Positions 8,140 through 17,632 are shown, counted from the stretch's first letter. The stretch is DNA of 64,000 bases from CBDBEU01 sp965204565 (GCA_965204565.1 CBDBEU010000005.1:682001-746000), one strand, 5' to 3'. Notes: generated from the letters alone by a model not told the origin. Program-made: numbers and translations.

Positions 8140-9213
8140 TCAGGCCGCTGCCTTGCGATTGAGTTCGAGCCTGGCATCGACCAGAGCGACAGAAGCATCG
8201 ACCACGTCATTTTGCATGCCGTGCTGAACCGCAATGGTTTTCACCAGCCGGTCCACTCGTTCGATATTCGGAGCGCCTGCAAACAGTGCGCGAGCCGCCG
8301 ATGATGGTCTGATCAGGCCGTTGGCGGCATTTGCGTATTTCTCGAACGGAACCTGGTCTGCCGGGTCGGCGCCGAGCCTGCGGGCGAGTTCATTCACCCA
8401 CTCATAGACCTGGCGCGAGGCTTCCAGATCGGTGTGGACGGCCTCTTTGATGGAGCGCGCTTCATTCTTCTGCACGCAACGATAATTGCCGGTGAGCAGC
8501 ATGCTCCATTTGGCAAGTGGCACAAAAACCGAGTCATGCACCTTCAGCTTGACCGGAAGCTCGACATCGCCATCCCCGGGATTGAAGCGGATGGCTTCGA
8601 TATCGGCCTGCATCTGCCGCAGTATCGACATCGCGTCTTCGGAGTCGAAACGGGCGGCCTTGAAATTGGTGGGCAGAGCCACCTGGAGCACATTGACCGG
8701 ATCATCAGGCGGGCGGAAGGCCTGCGGATCGGGACTGCAGAGTGTCATGTTAGCCGGATCGAAATTGTCCCACACTGTTGGGTCGGTAAAGGCGTCCCGC
8801 AGGAATGCGGTATCGAGGCCAGGGATACGCGCAAGATAGGACAGAGGCGGCATGTTCATGATCGACATGCACGGCTTTCCCGACCGCGCTACACGGTCGA
8901 GCAGCTCGCGCACGCCGGGTGAGCAATATTGTGGCTCCTGCATGGCAAGCGCGATGAGGTCATAGTCGGCCGGGTTGACATCATCAGGACCGGCGGCCGA
9001 AACCTTGCCGGGAGTCTGGAACGAGCTGATCTCGACATGGCCGTCGCGGCCTTTTACCGGCAGTCGCACCCTGATTCCGTCCTCATTGATGAGATCGGCT
9101 TCGGCGGGCAGGCACACCAGCCTGGCATTGTGTCCGGCAAGCACAAGCTTGATTGCGAGCAAAGAGCCATAGGACGCGCCCATGAGCAGCGTATTGTAGG
9201 ATTTGGTTGGCAT
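8140..9213 (-). CDS. Ketopantoate reductase-like (ApbA/PanE family) oxidoreductase
   Basis: 357 residues, converging with the FAH/hydratase gene 18 bases away. The N-terminus carries a degenerate Rossmann pattern, LLMGASYGSLLAIKLVLAGH, followed by strand-turn elements typical of ApbA/PanE proteins (ARLVCLPAEADLINEDGIRV). The C-terminal helical domain includes KLKVHDSVFVPLAKWSMLLTG, the region where PanE has its catalytic lysine and substrate asparagine. It is longer than PanE proper (about 300 residues) and the GxGxxG motif is altered, so it is probably a paralogue acting on another 2-oxoacid, perhaps linked to the neighbouring cluster. Confidence 0.7.
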   Translation of the reverse strand: MPTKSYNTLLMGASYGSLLAIKLVLAGHNARLVCLPAEADLINEDGIRVRLPVKGRDGHVEISSFQTPGKVSAAGPDDVNPADYDLIALAMQEPQYCSPGVRELLDRVARSGKPCMSIMNMPPLSYLARIPGLDTAFLRDAFTDPTVWDNFDPANMTLCSPDPQAFRPPDDPVNVLQVALPTNFKAARFDSEDAMSILRQMQADIEAIRFNPGDGDVELPVKLKVHDSVFVPLAKWSMLLTGNYRCVQKNEARSIKEAVHTDLEASRQVYEWVNELARRLGADPADQVPFEKYANAANGLIRPSSAARALFAGAPNIERVDRLVKTIAVQHGMQNDVVDASVALVDARLELNRKAAA

Positions 9214-9379
9214 TTCTCACCTGCTTGGGTTTTTTCGGCTTTGGTTCCGGCCCATTCAGGCGTTGGTTTTTCGCCTTCATGCGCGCAAACTCGAATAGTT
9301 GCGCCAGATGTTATTGATGATCGGGCGCCGGGACAATCCGCGAGATGGAAATTCACTCCGGAGGCCGGGCGCGGCAGGG

Positions 9380-10507
9380 TCAGCTCTGGCGCGCCTCGCC
9401 GATGATGGCGCTTATCGCCTCGTCCGCCACATCATCGGTGATGAACGTTTCGCCAATGGCGCGCGCCAGGATGAGGCGCTTCCTGCCGGCAATCACCTTC
9501 TTGTCATGTCCCATCAGCGCTATGAGCCCGCTTGCCTGAGGCAGCCGGTTGGAAAGCCGCGAAAGCGAGGTCTCAAGGCCTGCTTCCTCAAAGTGGCGGC
9601 GGACTTCATCGGCGTCGGCCTGCGCGCAATGTCCAAGGCGGGCGGAAAGGTCGAACGCGCAAACGATGCCGATGGCGACAGCTTCGCCATGCAGAAGTTC
9701 GCCGCCATAGCCAAGGGCTGCTTCGAAAGCGTGGGCGAAGGTATGCCCGAGATTGAGGAGTGCGCGGCGGCCAGCCTCACGCTCATCTTCCTCAACGATA
9801 CGCGCCTTGATGGCGCAGCTGCGCTCGATTGCGGTGGGAAGGGCCTGCCCGTCATCCATCACTGCCTTGTGGTTGACGACCAGCCAGTCGAACAATGAAC
9901 GGTCGGCCAACAGACCGTGCTTGACCAGTTCGGCATAGCCGGCATGCATTTCACGTGGCGGCAGGGTCGCGAGGGTGGACGTGTCGGATATCACCAGAAC
10001 CGGCTGGTGGAAGGCGCCGATCAGGTTCTTGCCATGATGGGTGTTGATTCCGGTCTTGCCGCCAATGGAGGAATCCACCTGCGCCAGCAAGGTCGTTGGC
10101 ATTTGCACAAAGCGCATTCCCCGATGAATGACCGCAGCGGCAAAGCCTGCGAGATCTCCGACGACGCCGCCGCCGAGTGCGATCAGGAGATCACGCCTCT
10201 CGATATCGGCGTCCAGCAGAGCATCAATTACAGAACCAGGCACGCTCAGCGATTTGCTTGCTTCTCCCGCCTCGACAATCACGGGAATTGCCTCGATGCC
10301 ACTGTGGTCGAGTGCATCGCGCAAACGCGGCAAGTGGAGGCGGGCGACATTTTCGTCCGTGACGATACCGACGCGCGGTCGTGTGAGATGATCGGCGATG
10401 AGGCTTGCTGCCTGTTCGATCAAGCCGGGGCCGATGTGGATCTCATAGCTGCGCTCGCCCAGTCCTACGGTGAGTGTCCTACCCATGTTCTTATCGCCGT
10501 TTTCCAT
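9380..10507 (-). CDS. aroB: 3-Dehydroquinate synthase
   Basis: AroB converts DAHP to 3-dehydroquinate, the second step of the shikimate pathway, using NAD and a divalent metal. Visible motifs are the NAD-binding GGGVVGDLAGFAAA, the PTTLLAQVDSSIGGKTGIN core, HGEAVAIG and LNLGHTFAHAFE with metal-ligand residues, and a late MGHDKKV. Length (375 residues) is normal. The start at 10507 lies just past the aroK stop; an internal ATG at 10486 (MGRTLTVGLGERSY) is an equally possible start. Co-transcribed with aroK, 7 bases upstream. Confidence 0.96.
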   Translation of the reverse strand: MENGDKNMGRTLTVGLGERSYEIHIGPGLIEQAASLIADHLTRPRVGIVTDENVARLHLPRLRDALDHSGIEAIPVIVEAGEASKSLSVPGSVIDALLDADIERRDLLIALGGGVVGDLAGFAAAVIHRGMRFVQMPTTLLAQVDSSIGGKTGINTHHGKNLIGAFHQPVLVISDTSTLATLPPREMHAGYAELVKHGLLADRSLFDWLVVNHKAVMDDGQALPTAIERSCAIKARIVEEDEREAGRRALLNLGHTFAHAFEAALGYGGELLHGEAVAIGIVCAFDLSARLGHCAQADADEVRRHFEEAGLETSLSRLSNRLPQASGLIALMGHDKKVIAGRKRLILARAIGETFITDDVADEAISAIIGEARQS

Positions 10508-10514
10508 TGGCCGC

Positions 10515-11093
10515 TCAGGCCATATTGGCAAGTTGCACTACAATTTCATCGACGATCAACTCATGGGGAACGTCGCGGCTGTCGACCGTAATATCGGCTT
10601 GCCGGTAGATCGGATAGCGGTCCTTGATCAGTCGTTGCATCACTTCTTTCGGGTTTGATTTGAGAAGCGGGCGGCCAGGGCGGCGTGCCACACGCTTGAG
10701 CAGAAGCGAGAGTTCGCCGCGCAGCCATACTGAAATGCCTGTGGAGCACACGAGTTTTCGTGTCTCGACATCGATAAAGGCACCGCCGCCGGTGGCCAGG
10801 ACTTTCTGATCGCCGGCCATCAATCGTGCAATTACCCGACGCTCACCATCGCGAAAATGGTCTTCGCCGTGTTTTTGGAAGATTTCAGAAACGGTCATAC
10901 CCGCAGCGGCTTCGATTTCCTGATCGGCATCGACGAAGGGAAGACCGAGGCGCGCGGCAAGGTGGCGGCCCACGGTGGTCTTGCCGGCACCCATGAGGCC
11001 GATCATAACCACTGAGCGATTATCCAATGCCTTGAGAGCCGCCACAATCTGTGGCTCGAGCGAGGTTTCTGGTTCCTTGATCTTGGGCGACAT
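10515..11093 (-). CDS. aroK: Shikimate kinase
   Basis: 192 residues. AroK phosphorylates shikimate with ATP. It shows the P-loop GLMGAGKTTVG at residues 32-42, the shikimate-binding VDADQEIE, the FRDGERR segment, the Walker-B-like LATGGGAF, and the lid arginines in RPGRPLL. An N-terminal extension of about 25 residues precedes the P-loop, as in several alphaproteobacteria. First gene of an aroK-aroB operon transcribed away from the 51-residue gene at 11225; the 131-base gap between them must hold both promoters, but no convincing boxes stand out. Confidence 0.96.
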   Translation of the reverse strand: MSPKIKEPETSLEPQIVAALKALDNRSVVMIGLMGAGKTTVGRHLAARLGLPFVDADQEIEAAAGMTVSEIFQKHGEDHFRDGERRVIARLMAGDQKVLATGGGAFIDVETRKLVCSTGISVWLRGELSLLLKRVARRPGRPLLKSNPKEVMQRLIKDRYPIYRQADITVDSRDVPHELIVDEIVVQLANMA

Positions 11094-11224
11094 GGCCTCT
11101 GGTTAGCGCGGCCTTGACGGGACAACAAGCGCCGAGTTGTCGGCGATGTTTGCGCAATGGACTCAGATGCGTCACATTTTGCTCCACATAATTGATGTGA
11201 GTATTTGAGATGCGGGACTGAATC

Positions 11225-11380
11225 GTGCCTTCCGTGTTACGATTTTTGCTGACGCTGATTGTCCTGGCCGCTGTGGTCTATGGTGGAGCGATTGCGCTTG
11301 TCACTTTTGTTGAACCCGGGACGCGCGAAATTTCTCATACCGTTCCGCGCGACCGGTTGAAGGTGTTTCGTGATCAATAG
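11225..11380 (+). CDS. Small single-pass membrane protein, 51 residues
   Basis: From a GTG at 11225 the frame encodes 51 residues: a hydrophobic helix at about 5-28 (LRFLLTLIVLAAVVYGGAIA) and a polar tail (VEPGTREISHTVPRDRLKVF). The stop codon lies inside the next gene, overlapping its GTG start at 11370 by 11 bases, so the two are likely co-translated. Small membrane proteins of this shape occur in this aro-xerD neighbourhood in Hyphomicrobiales, from memory. Function unknown. The coupling and clean frame argue that it is real. Confidence 0.65.
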   Translation: MPSVLRFLLTLIVLAAVVYGGAIALVTFVEPGTREISHTVPRDRLKVFRDQ

Positions 11381-13094
11381 GACCGCTGTGACCGGTATGG
11401 CGGTGTTTGTCACCCTGTCGGGGTTGATGAACCTTCACGCCCACGCCCAGACGCCGCCGACATCGCTCTTACCGCCCACACTGGGTCAGGCTCAGCCCGC
11501 GCCCGTAGCGCCATCATTCGGCCAGCCGGTGCCGGCACCCGTGCCGCAATTCAATGTGCCTGCTCCGCCGCAGCAATCCCCGTCTCCGGGGGCTGGAAGT
11601 CTCGGCACCATTCCTGCTGGCAGCCATGGCGTCATTCCGCGCGCAGCATTGGGTGCGGTACCGGGCGCAGGATTTGATGCGACCTTCGCGCTCATTACGG
11701 CGCCGATGCCGACTTCCGTGCTGCAAAGGGCGGCGCGAGAATCGCTTGTGGACCGGGCGATCGTCGAAACATCCGATCAAATGGCGAGGGCCAGGGCGCT
11801 TTATGCCTTGGGATTTGCTGAAGACGCAGCAGGTGCTGCGATAGAGGCAACGCCTGCAAGCGTTGCCGATCGGGCGCTGACGGCGCGCACCCTGCTCGCC
11901 GTCGGACAAAAGGAGCAGGCCTGTACGCGCGTCGATGTGGAGTCGCTGCCAAAGGATGCCGAACCCGCTTCGACGTTCGAATTGCTGGAGGTATTGGCAT
12001 TTTGCAAACTGGATCAAGGCTCTCGTGAGGCCGGTCGGTTGATCGCCAATCTGCTGCGCGATCAGGGCGGAGGAGATCGGTTGTTTTTTGCAATGTTCGA
12101 GCAAGCAGGCAATGGTGAAGCCCGGCTGCCCGATGTGAACAAGGTAAAGCGCGTCAGGCCAATTCATCTGACTTTGATGCGCCGTGCCGGCGTTCCAATC
12201 ACAGCGGATTTTGTTATGCGCGCCGATCTGGCCCTTTTGGGTGCAATTGTGCGTAGTGATTCCACCGATGTTGCGGCACGTATCGCCGCAACCGAACGAC
12301 AGGTTGAAGCCGGGCTGGCACCGGCAAGCACGCTGATCAGACTTTACGAGACGACCCCGCTTGACGAGCGTCTGTTGATGCAAGCGGCGAGCGGTGTTGC
12401 TCCGCCTGGACCCTTGAGCCGTGCGCATCTGTTCGCGCTGGTGGCGGAAGCGCCAGATCTCAGCCAACGTATTGGCTTCATTTCAACCCTTTACGTGCAA
12501 GCAGACCAAGCCGGTGTTGGCGGTGCCGTCGCCGAGGCGATTGGAGAAGATGCTGCCGGCATCATTCCTGATCCTTCGCTAGGATCCGCCGCCCCGCTGC
12601 TGGTTGAAATTCTGGTACGCGCCGATCGCGCGCGCGCGGCGCTTGCCTGGATTGATGCAGGCGAGTTTCCCGGAACTGATGGCAGGCCGTCGCTCTCCCG
12701 ATTTGCCGCGCACCGTAATAGGGCGCTGATTGCGGTTTCCGATCCGCAACTCGGGCTTGGCGTGGCGGCAGGAGCACTGGGCAGCGACACCGGAGCGGCT
12801 TCCTTGTCTCCAGCAGAGCGTGATTTCGTCAAACTGGAAGTTGCGATCATGACCGCTCTGGGCGATCAGGTGTCGCCGGTGCTGGCCGATATTGGAGGAC
12901 GATCAGAGGTGCTGGTGATGAACCGGTCCCCAGTGGGGGTTCTGGATGCGCTGGCGCCGCTGGCAGGTGCGGATCTCAAGACGGCAGACAGCCTGACAAT
13001 CGCTACTGCGATCGGAGCGCTTTCTGGTTATGGCCTGCAATTCGAAGCACGCCTGCTTGCCGTGGAGGCGCTGGTGGCGCGAGGTTCTGTCTGA
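11370..13094 (+). CDS. Exported protein of unknown function, proline-rich N-terminus and helical body
   Basis: 574 residues from a GTG at 11370. A signal peptide is visible (MAVFVTLSGLMNLHAHAQ with cleavage expected near residue 27), then about 60 residues rich in proline, glycine and glutamine, likely disordered. From about residue 85 to the end the protein is alanine- and leucine-rich with many short helical segments, suggesting a repeat-type helical solenoid (TPR-like in feel, though no TPR consensus was confirmed). The xerD ATG follows its stop directly at 13096. Not recognised as any named family; a periplasmic role is inferred from the signal peptide only. Confidence 0.8.
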   Translation: MINRTAVTGMAVFVTLSGLMNLHAHAQTPPTSLLPPTLGQAQPAPVAPSFGQPVPAPVPQFNVPAPPQQSPSPGAGSLGTIPAGSHGVIPRAALGAVPGAGFDATFALITAPMPTSVLQRAARESLVDRAIVETSDQMARARALYALGFAEDAAGAAIEATPASVADRALTARTLLAVGQKEQACTRVDVESLPKDAEPASTFELLEVLAFCKLDQGSREAGRLIANLLRDQGGGDRLFFAMFEQAGNGEARLPDVNKVKRVRPIHLTLMRRAGVPITADFVMRADLALLGAIVRSDSTDVAARIAATERQVEAGLAPASTLIRLYETTPLDERLLMQAASGVAPPGPLSRAHLFALVAEAPDLSQRIGFISTLYVQADQAGVGGAVAEAIGEDAAGIIPDPSLGSAAPLLVEILVRADRARAALAWIDAGEFPGTDGRPSLSRFAAHRNRALIAVSDPQLGLGVAAGALGSDTGAASLSPAERDFVKLEVAIMTALGDQVSPVLADIGGRSEVLVMNRSPVGVLDALAPLAGADLKTADSLTIATAIGALSGYGLQFEARLLAVEALVARGSV

Positions 13095-13095
13095 A

Positions 13096-14049
13096 ATGAC
13101 CGATCGCCATCTGATCGAGAACTTTATCGAGATGCTGGCAGTCGAGCGTGGTGCTGCGGCAAATACGCTCAATGCCTATCAGCGCGACCTTGAGGCTTAT
13201 GGAGAGTATCTCGACGGTCGAAGGAAGACCTTTTTGAATGCCGCCAATAGCGATGTTCGCGGCTGGCTTGCGGCCATGGGGCGCGGCGGGAGCAAACCAG
13301 CCACGGCAGCGCGCAAGCTTTCAGCGGCACGTCAGTTTCATCGCTTCTTGTTGGCTGAGGCGATACGTGCCGACGATCCGACCCGATCAGTTGACCGGCC
13401 ACGAACCGGCCGCCCGCTGCCCAAGGTTTTAAGCGAGAAAGAAGTCGAGGCGCTGATGTCCCTGGCGCAGCGTGAGTGGGCAGATGCGGAAGAAAACGGG
13501 GCACGGATGCGTGCCGCGCGGCTTGTCTGCCTCATTGAAATCCTCTATGCGACCGGGCTCAGAGTATCGGAATTGGTGAGTTTGCCCTTGGGTACGGTGG
13601 TGGCCGGTGAGCCGGTCTTGACGGTCGTCGGCAAAGGCGGACGTGAACGCATGGTGCCTTTGACGGGGGCTGCGATTGTTTCGATCTCGACCTATCTCAA
13701 TGCCTGGAAGGAATTGCGCAGAGCACCACCGGGGCGGTGGCTGTTTGCCTCGTCATCCAGCTCTGGCCATCTGACCCGCCAGCGATTTGCACAGGATCTG
13801 AAGGCGCTTGCAGTCAGAGCCGGGCTCAATCCGGATGCGGTTTCACCGCACGTTCTGCGCCATGCATTCGCAAGCCACCTGCTTGCCCATGGCGCTGATC
13901 TGAGGGCGGTTCAGCAGATGCTGGGTCATGCCGACATATCGACAACCCAGATCTATACTCATGTTCTTGCCGATCGGCTGAAGCGCGTGGTCGTGGAAGG
14001 TCATCCGTTGAGCGCCACGGCGCGCACCGGACAGCACCGCCCGGGTTGA
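13096..14049 (+). CDS. xerD: Tyrosine recombinase XerD
   Basis: 317 residues. XerD, with XerC and FtsK, resolves chromosome dimers at dif. The N-terminal core-binding domain reads FIEMLAVERGAAANTLNAYQ. The catalytic domain shows the first arginine in YATGLRVSELVSL, the lysine in VVGKGGRERMVPL, the HVLRHAFASHLL box (His and second Arg), LGHADISTTQIYTHV (His and the tyrosine nucleophile). Start MTDRHLIENF at 13096 is preferred over the upstream ATG at 13030, which lies inside the previous gene. XerD rather than XerC is favoured by the genomic setting beside accA and aroK. Confidence 0.93.
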   Translation: MTDRHLIENFIEMLAVERGAAANTLNAYQRDLEAYGEYLDGRRKTFLNAANSDVRGWLAAMGRGGSKPATAARKLSAARQFHRFLLAEAIRADDPTRSVDRPRTGRPLPKVLSEKEVEALMSLAQREWADAEENGARMRAARLVCLIEILYATGLRVSELVSLPLGTVVAGEPVLTVVGKGGRERMVPLTGAAIVSISTYLNAWKELRRAPPGRWLFASSSSSGHLTRQRFAQDLKALAVRAGLNPDAVSPHVLRHAFASHLLAHGADLRAVQQMLGHADISTTQIYTHVLADRLKRVVVEGHPLSATARTGQHRPG

Positions 14050-14103
14050 CTTGCAACAGTGTCGGGGCCATAGGCTCATCATCAGCCAAAGTACAATATC
14101 ACC

Positions 14104-15057
14104 ATGCGTACCTATCTCGATTTCGAGAAGACAATTGCGGAAATCGAAGGAAAGATCGCCGAACTCAGGGCTCTCGCCCGGGACAGCGAAGAAATGTCGA
14201 TCGACGATGATCTGAAGCGTCTTGAATCCAAGGCGGCCGATGCGCTCGAAGAACTCTACTCATCGCTTTCCCCCTGGCAGAAAACCCAGGTCGCGCGCCA
14301 TCCTGAGCGGCCGCATTTCTCAGACTATGCAAAAGTCCTGTTTGAGGAGTTCACACCGCTTGCGGGCGATCGAAGATTTGCCGAGGATCACGCGATCATT
14401 GGCGGTCCAGCAAGGTTTCGTGGCCGTGCGGTGATGGCGATCGGGCATGAAAAGGGCTCCAATACGGAAGCGCGCCTGAAGCATAATTTCGGCATGGCAC
14501 GCCCGGAAGGGTATCGCAAGGCGGCGCGGTTGATGGACACGGCGCACAGATTCGGCCTGCCGATGATCTCGATCGTCGATAGTGCGGGAGCGTATCCGGG
14601 GATTGGCGCGGAGCAGCGGGGACAAGCAGAAGCGATCGCGCGCTGCACCCAGGCGTGCCTCAATGCAAAGGTTCCATTCGTGTCGGTGATCATTGGAGAA
14701 GGCGGGTCGGGTGGTGCGGTTGCCATTGCCAGCGCAAACAATGTGATGATGCTGGAACACGCGATATATGCGGTTGCCTCGCCCGAGGCATCAGCCTCGA
14801 TCCTGTGGCGCGATTCGGCACGCGCAAAGGATGCCGCCAATACGATGAAGATCACCGCCCAGGATCTGCTGGATTTCGGCGTTATCGACACGATCGTGCC
14901 CGAGCCGGTGGGAGGCGCACATCGCGAACCGGTGAAAACGGTGGTGGAAACCGGAAACGCGATTGAGTCCGAGCTTTTGTCGATGGAGGGCAAATCGGGT
15001 GAAGAGCTGGCTGAGGCGCGACGCAACAAGTTCCTCGAAATCGGCAGGCAATTGTGA
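14104..15057 (+). CDS. accA: Acetyl-CoA carboxylase carboxyltransferase subunit alpha
   Basis: 317 residues, normal for AccA. With AccD it transfers the carboxyl group from biotin to acetyl-CoA, the committed step of fatty acid synthesis. The N-terminus MRTYLDFEKTIAEIEGKIAE is typical, followed by FADYAKVLFEEF-like FSDYAKVLFEEF, a GRAVMAIGHEKG segment, and the oxyanion-hole glycine stretches DSAGAYPGIGAEQRGQ and GEGGSGGAVAIASAN. The C-terminal region contains SPEASASILWRD. It follows xerD by 54 bases in the same direction. Confidence 0.97.
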   Translation: MRTYLDFEKTIAEIEGKIAELRALARDSEEMSIDDDLKRLESKAADALEELYSSLSPWQKTQVARHPERPHFSDYAKVLFEEFTPLAGDRRFAEDHAIIGGPARFRGRAVMAIGHEKGSNTEARLKHNFGMARPEGYRKAARLMDTAHRFGLPMISIVDSAGAYPGIGAEQRGQAEAIARCTQACLNAKVPFVSVIIGEGGSGGAVAIASANNVMMLEHAIYAVASPEASASILWRDSARAKDAANTMKITAQDLLDFGVIDTIVPEPVGGAHREPVKTVVETGNAIESELLSMEGKSGEELAEARRNKFLEIGRQL

Positions 15058-15245
15058 AAGCTGCCAGAAACCGGCCATTGATGCGCTGGAGTGACGATTG
15101 TCCTCTGACGTAAAGGTGCTATAACCCGATGTGCGAGACCATTGATCGCTGGTTAACACATTCGATACAAAGGAGCAGTCAAATACCGGCGGGCGATTGA
15201 GCGGGGCTCAGCCCGTTTGAGCAGGTTTGGCGGCAGATTTGGCGA

Positions 15246-16013
15246 ATGAACAAGCTTTTCAGCGTCGTATTGTGTGTGGCGGTGTTGATCGGCGCCGGTG
15301 CGTGCACGACCGACGATTCCGGACGGGTCCATGCGCTCACAGAGGAAGTCAAGCGCGAACTTGCCGCCAAGGGCATGCGCGCCGATGCGCCGATGCTGGT
15401 GCGCATCTTTAAGCAGGAGGCCGAACTCGAAGTCTGGAAAGACATTGGCGGCGGCCAATTCGAGTTGTTCAAGACCTATCCGATTTGCGCCTGGTCCGGA
15501 AATCTGGGGCCCAAACAGCGCGAAGGCGACCGCCAGGCCCCCGAGGGCTTTTATGTTATCGCACCGGGGCAAATGAATCCGCGTTCGCAGTTTCATCTTG
15601 CGTTCAATCTCGGATACCCAAATGCCTATGATCGTGCCCATGGGCGAACCGGCGCGCATTTGATGGTTCACGGCGAGTGTTCATCGCGCGGTTGCTATGC
15701 GATGACCAATCCGCAGATTGAAGAGATCTACGCGCTCGCATTGGAGGCGTTCCGCGGTGGCCAGGACAAATTCAACGTCCATGCATTCCCCTTCCGAATG
15801 CATCAGGTGAACATGACGAAATATGCGTCCCGTCGCTGGATCGATTTCTGGCGCAATATCAAGAAAGGCTATGACCTGTTCGAGGCATCGCGCAGATTGC
15901 CTGCGGTGGGAGTGCAAAACAGGCGCTATGTATTTGCGCCGGGAAACCAGTCAGTCGCCGCCGCGTCATTTTCATCCGGCGCCAGGCTGACGATGATCCA
16001 CCCCTCCAATTGA
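15246..16013 (+). CDS. YafK-type L,D-transpeptidase lipoprotein
   Basis: 255 residues. The N-terminus MNKLFSVVLCVAVLIGAGAC ends in a lipobox-like GAGAC, predicting a lipoprotein anchored in an envelope membrane. The YkuD domain is of the YafK branch: KQEAELEVWKDIGGGQFELF, TYPICAWSG, and the catalytic motif MVHGECSSRGCYAMTN with the nucleophilic cysteine. Such enzymes attack meso-diaminopimelate cross-links or release proteins from peptidoglycan (DpaA/YafK-like). The C-terminal KKGYDLFEASR segment is also family-typical. Stands alone, 188 bases after accA. Confidence 0.88.
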   Translation: MNKLFSVVLCVAVLIGAGACTTDDSGRVHALTEEVKRELAAKGMRADAPMLVRIFKQEAELEVWKDIGGGQFELFKTYPICAWSGNLGPKQREGDRQAPEGFYVIAPGQMNPRSQFHLAFNLGYPNAYDRAHGRTGAHLMVHGECSSRGCYAMTNPQIEEIYALALEAFRGGQDKFNVHAFPFRMHQVNMTKYASRRWIDFWRNIKKGYDLFEASRRLPAVGVQNRRYVFAPGNQSVAAASFSSGARLTMIHPSN

Positions 16014-16036
16014 CGATTGTGCGTGCATTCGACCAA

Positions 16037-16060
16037 GCCAAAACCCATGACGGGTTTGGC
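16037..16060 (+). terminator. Hairpin after the L,D-transpeptidase gene
   Basis: GCCAAAACCC and CGGGTTTGGC can pair around a short loop, with one bulged A, 23 bases after the stop of the YafK-type gene. No T-run follows, so it may be a weak or Rho-assisted terminator or only an mRNA 3' stabiliser. Confidence 0.4.
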
Positions 16061-16135
16061 CCCAATGCAAGCGGTTCAAGTTTTTCGAAAGCCATTCCGA
16101 CGTCTCAACCGTGAGCGCGGTCCGGTTGATCGACC

Positions 16136-16644
16136 ATGAGCCCGGCGGCCATGATTCCTCGGACCGGTCTCAGAGGCGGGGGCGGTGTGGGCCCTTCGGG
16201 AACCGGCAAAGATTCACTGATCGCGGCGGCTCGGCGCCATTTCGCCGGAAATAGCCGGGTTGTGTTTCCACGGCGCATTGTCACGCGTGATGCGTACCTG
16301 CCGCCGCGCCGCATGAAACGGCAAGCGTGACTGAATTTGATGCCATTGAAGCGGCAGGTGCATTCTCTGTCTCGTGGAGGGCGTATGGGCATGCCTATGG
16401 TATCGCGACATCTATGGAAGATGATCCGAGGCACGGCTGTGTGGTTGTGATCAATGTCTCGCGTCAGGTGATCGACGCTCTGCGCCGGCGTTTTGTAAGT
16501 GTTCAGGTGGTGTTTGTTACTGCCGAACCAGCGGTGCCGGAGGCGCGTCTGCACGCCAGAGGCCGTGAAAATGATGGTGGGACTGCCAGGCCTGTGGCAA
16601 GGGCAAGCGCATTGGGGCCCCTTCTCCACCGGTTACGGTCATAG
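16136..16644 (+). pseudogene. phnN: Ribose 1,5-bisphosphate phosphokinase PhnN remnant
   Basis: 16136-16330 encodes VGPSGTGKDSLIAAARRHFA, the P-loop region of PhnN, and RVVFPRRIVTRDA. A frameshift near 16310 moves to 16327-16644, which encodes FDAIEAAGAFSVSWRAYGHA and later the VIDALRRRFVSVQVVFVTAE segment. PhnN makes PRPP from ribose 1,5-bisphosphate in phosphonate breakdown. The N-terminal lead (RTGLRGGGG) and the C-terminus are also damaged, and no other phn genes are near. Decayed copy. Confidence 0.8.
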
Positions 16645-16715
16645 ATAATGACTCAGTTTACAAGCCGCATGCGTTCACGGTATGTTCTGTTTAAAATCAT
16701 AGGGATGTATTGATC

Positions 16716-17625
16716 ATGGATCCAAGCAGTTTCCGGAATGGCTATCCGGGATAGACCAGCTTAGCCCGGCGCAGCGGCAGCACGCCGAAGCCCTGTTCCC
16801 GGGGAGCCCGGAACCGGCAGCTTCCCCGGCTGCCATTGAGGCAAGCGTGGCGTGGGGAGGCAAGCGTGGGTGAAGACCGCCAGTGCCCGCATTGTGGCAC
16901 ACCGGGAGCCATATCGCGTGCAAGGGGTATGCGGCGGTACCGGTGCAAGGCGTGCAAGAAGACATTCAACGCCGCGACCGGCACGTCTTTGTCGGGTCTG
17001 CACAACAAGGATAAGTGGCTTGCCTTCGGAAGCTGTATCGCTGATGGGCCGACGGTGCGAGCGTCCGCAGAACGATGTAAGCTTGCCGTCAGTACCGCGT
17101 TCCGTTGGCGGCACCGGTTTCTGAGCGCGAAAGACCAGAAAGCACGCAGGCTCACAGGCATTGTCGAGGCCGATGAGACCCATGTTCTGGAAAGCCGCAA
17201 AAGGCGCATGAAAGCTTGAGCGCAAGCCACGCCGCCGGGGAGGCAAGGCCGGCAAACGGGCCTGTCAGATGAACAGGTTCCGGTCCTGACGGCGGCAGAT
17301 CGCAGCGGCGCGACAGTCAGTGCGGTTCTCCCGGCGGTCAATGCCGATACGCTGCGCACCGTGATCAAACCGGCCGTTGAGAACGATATCGTTCTGGTGA
17401 CCGATGAACACCGCGCTTATCCGCCATGCGCCGCGGCACCTGGGATGCGCCACGAAGTGTTGAACCAGTCAGCGGGTGAGCGATGCCTTTCACATTCAGA
17501 CAGTCAACAACCGACACACCCGGTTGAAGGACTCCTCGCGACGCTACAGAGGCATCGCAACCAGGTATCTCGACAATTTTACATGCGGTGGGTTTCAGCG
17601 CCTCTGTATCGGCTACGCGCTGATG
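16716..17625 (+). pseudogene. IS1595-family transposase, broken
   Basis: From the ATG at 16716 (MDPSSFRNGYPG) the coding is interrupted almost at once. 16850-17219 then carries the zinc-ribbon CPHCGTPGAISRARGMRRYR with CKACKKTFNAATGTSLSGLH, the helix-turn-helix KLAVSTAFRWRHRFL, and VEADETHVLESRK with a first catalytic acid. Frameshifts follow; 17270-17470 gives DEQVPVLTAADRSGATVSAV and VLVTDEHRAYPPC, and 17476-17625 gives FHIQTVNNRHTRLKDSSRRY, the family's C-terminus. At least three frame changes. It has truncated the gene whose 3' end begins at about 17633. Confidence 0.85.
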
Positions 17626-17632
17626 CGCCGGC

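Noticed and set aside
8434..8922. A 162-residue plus-strand frame opposite the ketopantoate-reductase-like gene
   Set aside because: Antisense of a better-supported gene, with no family resemblance.
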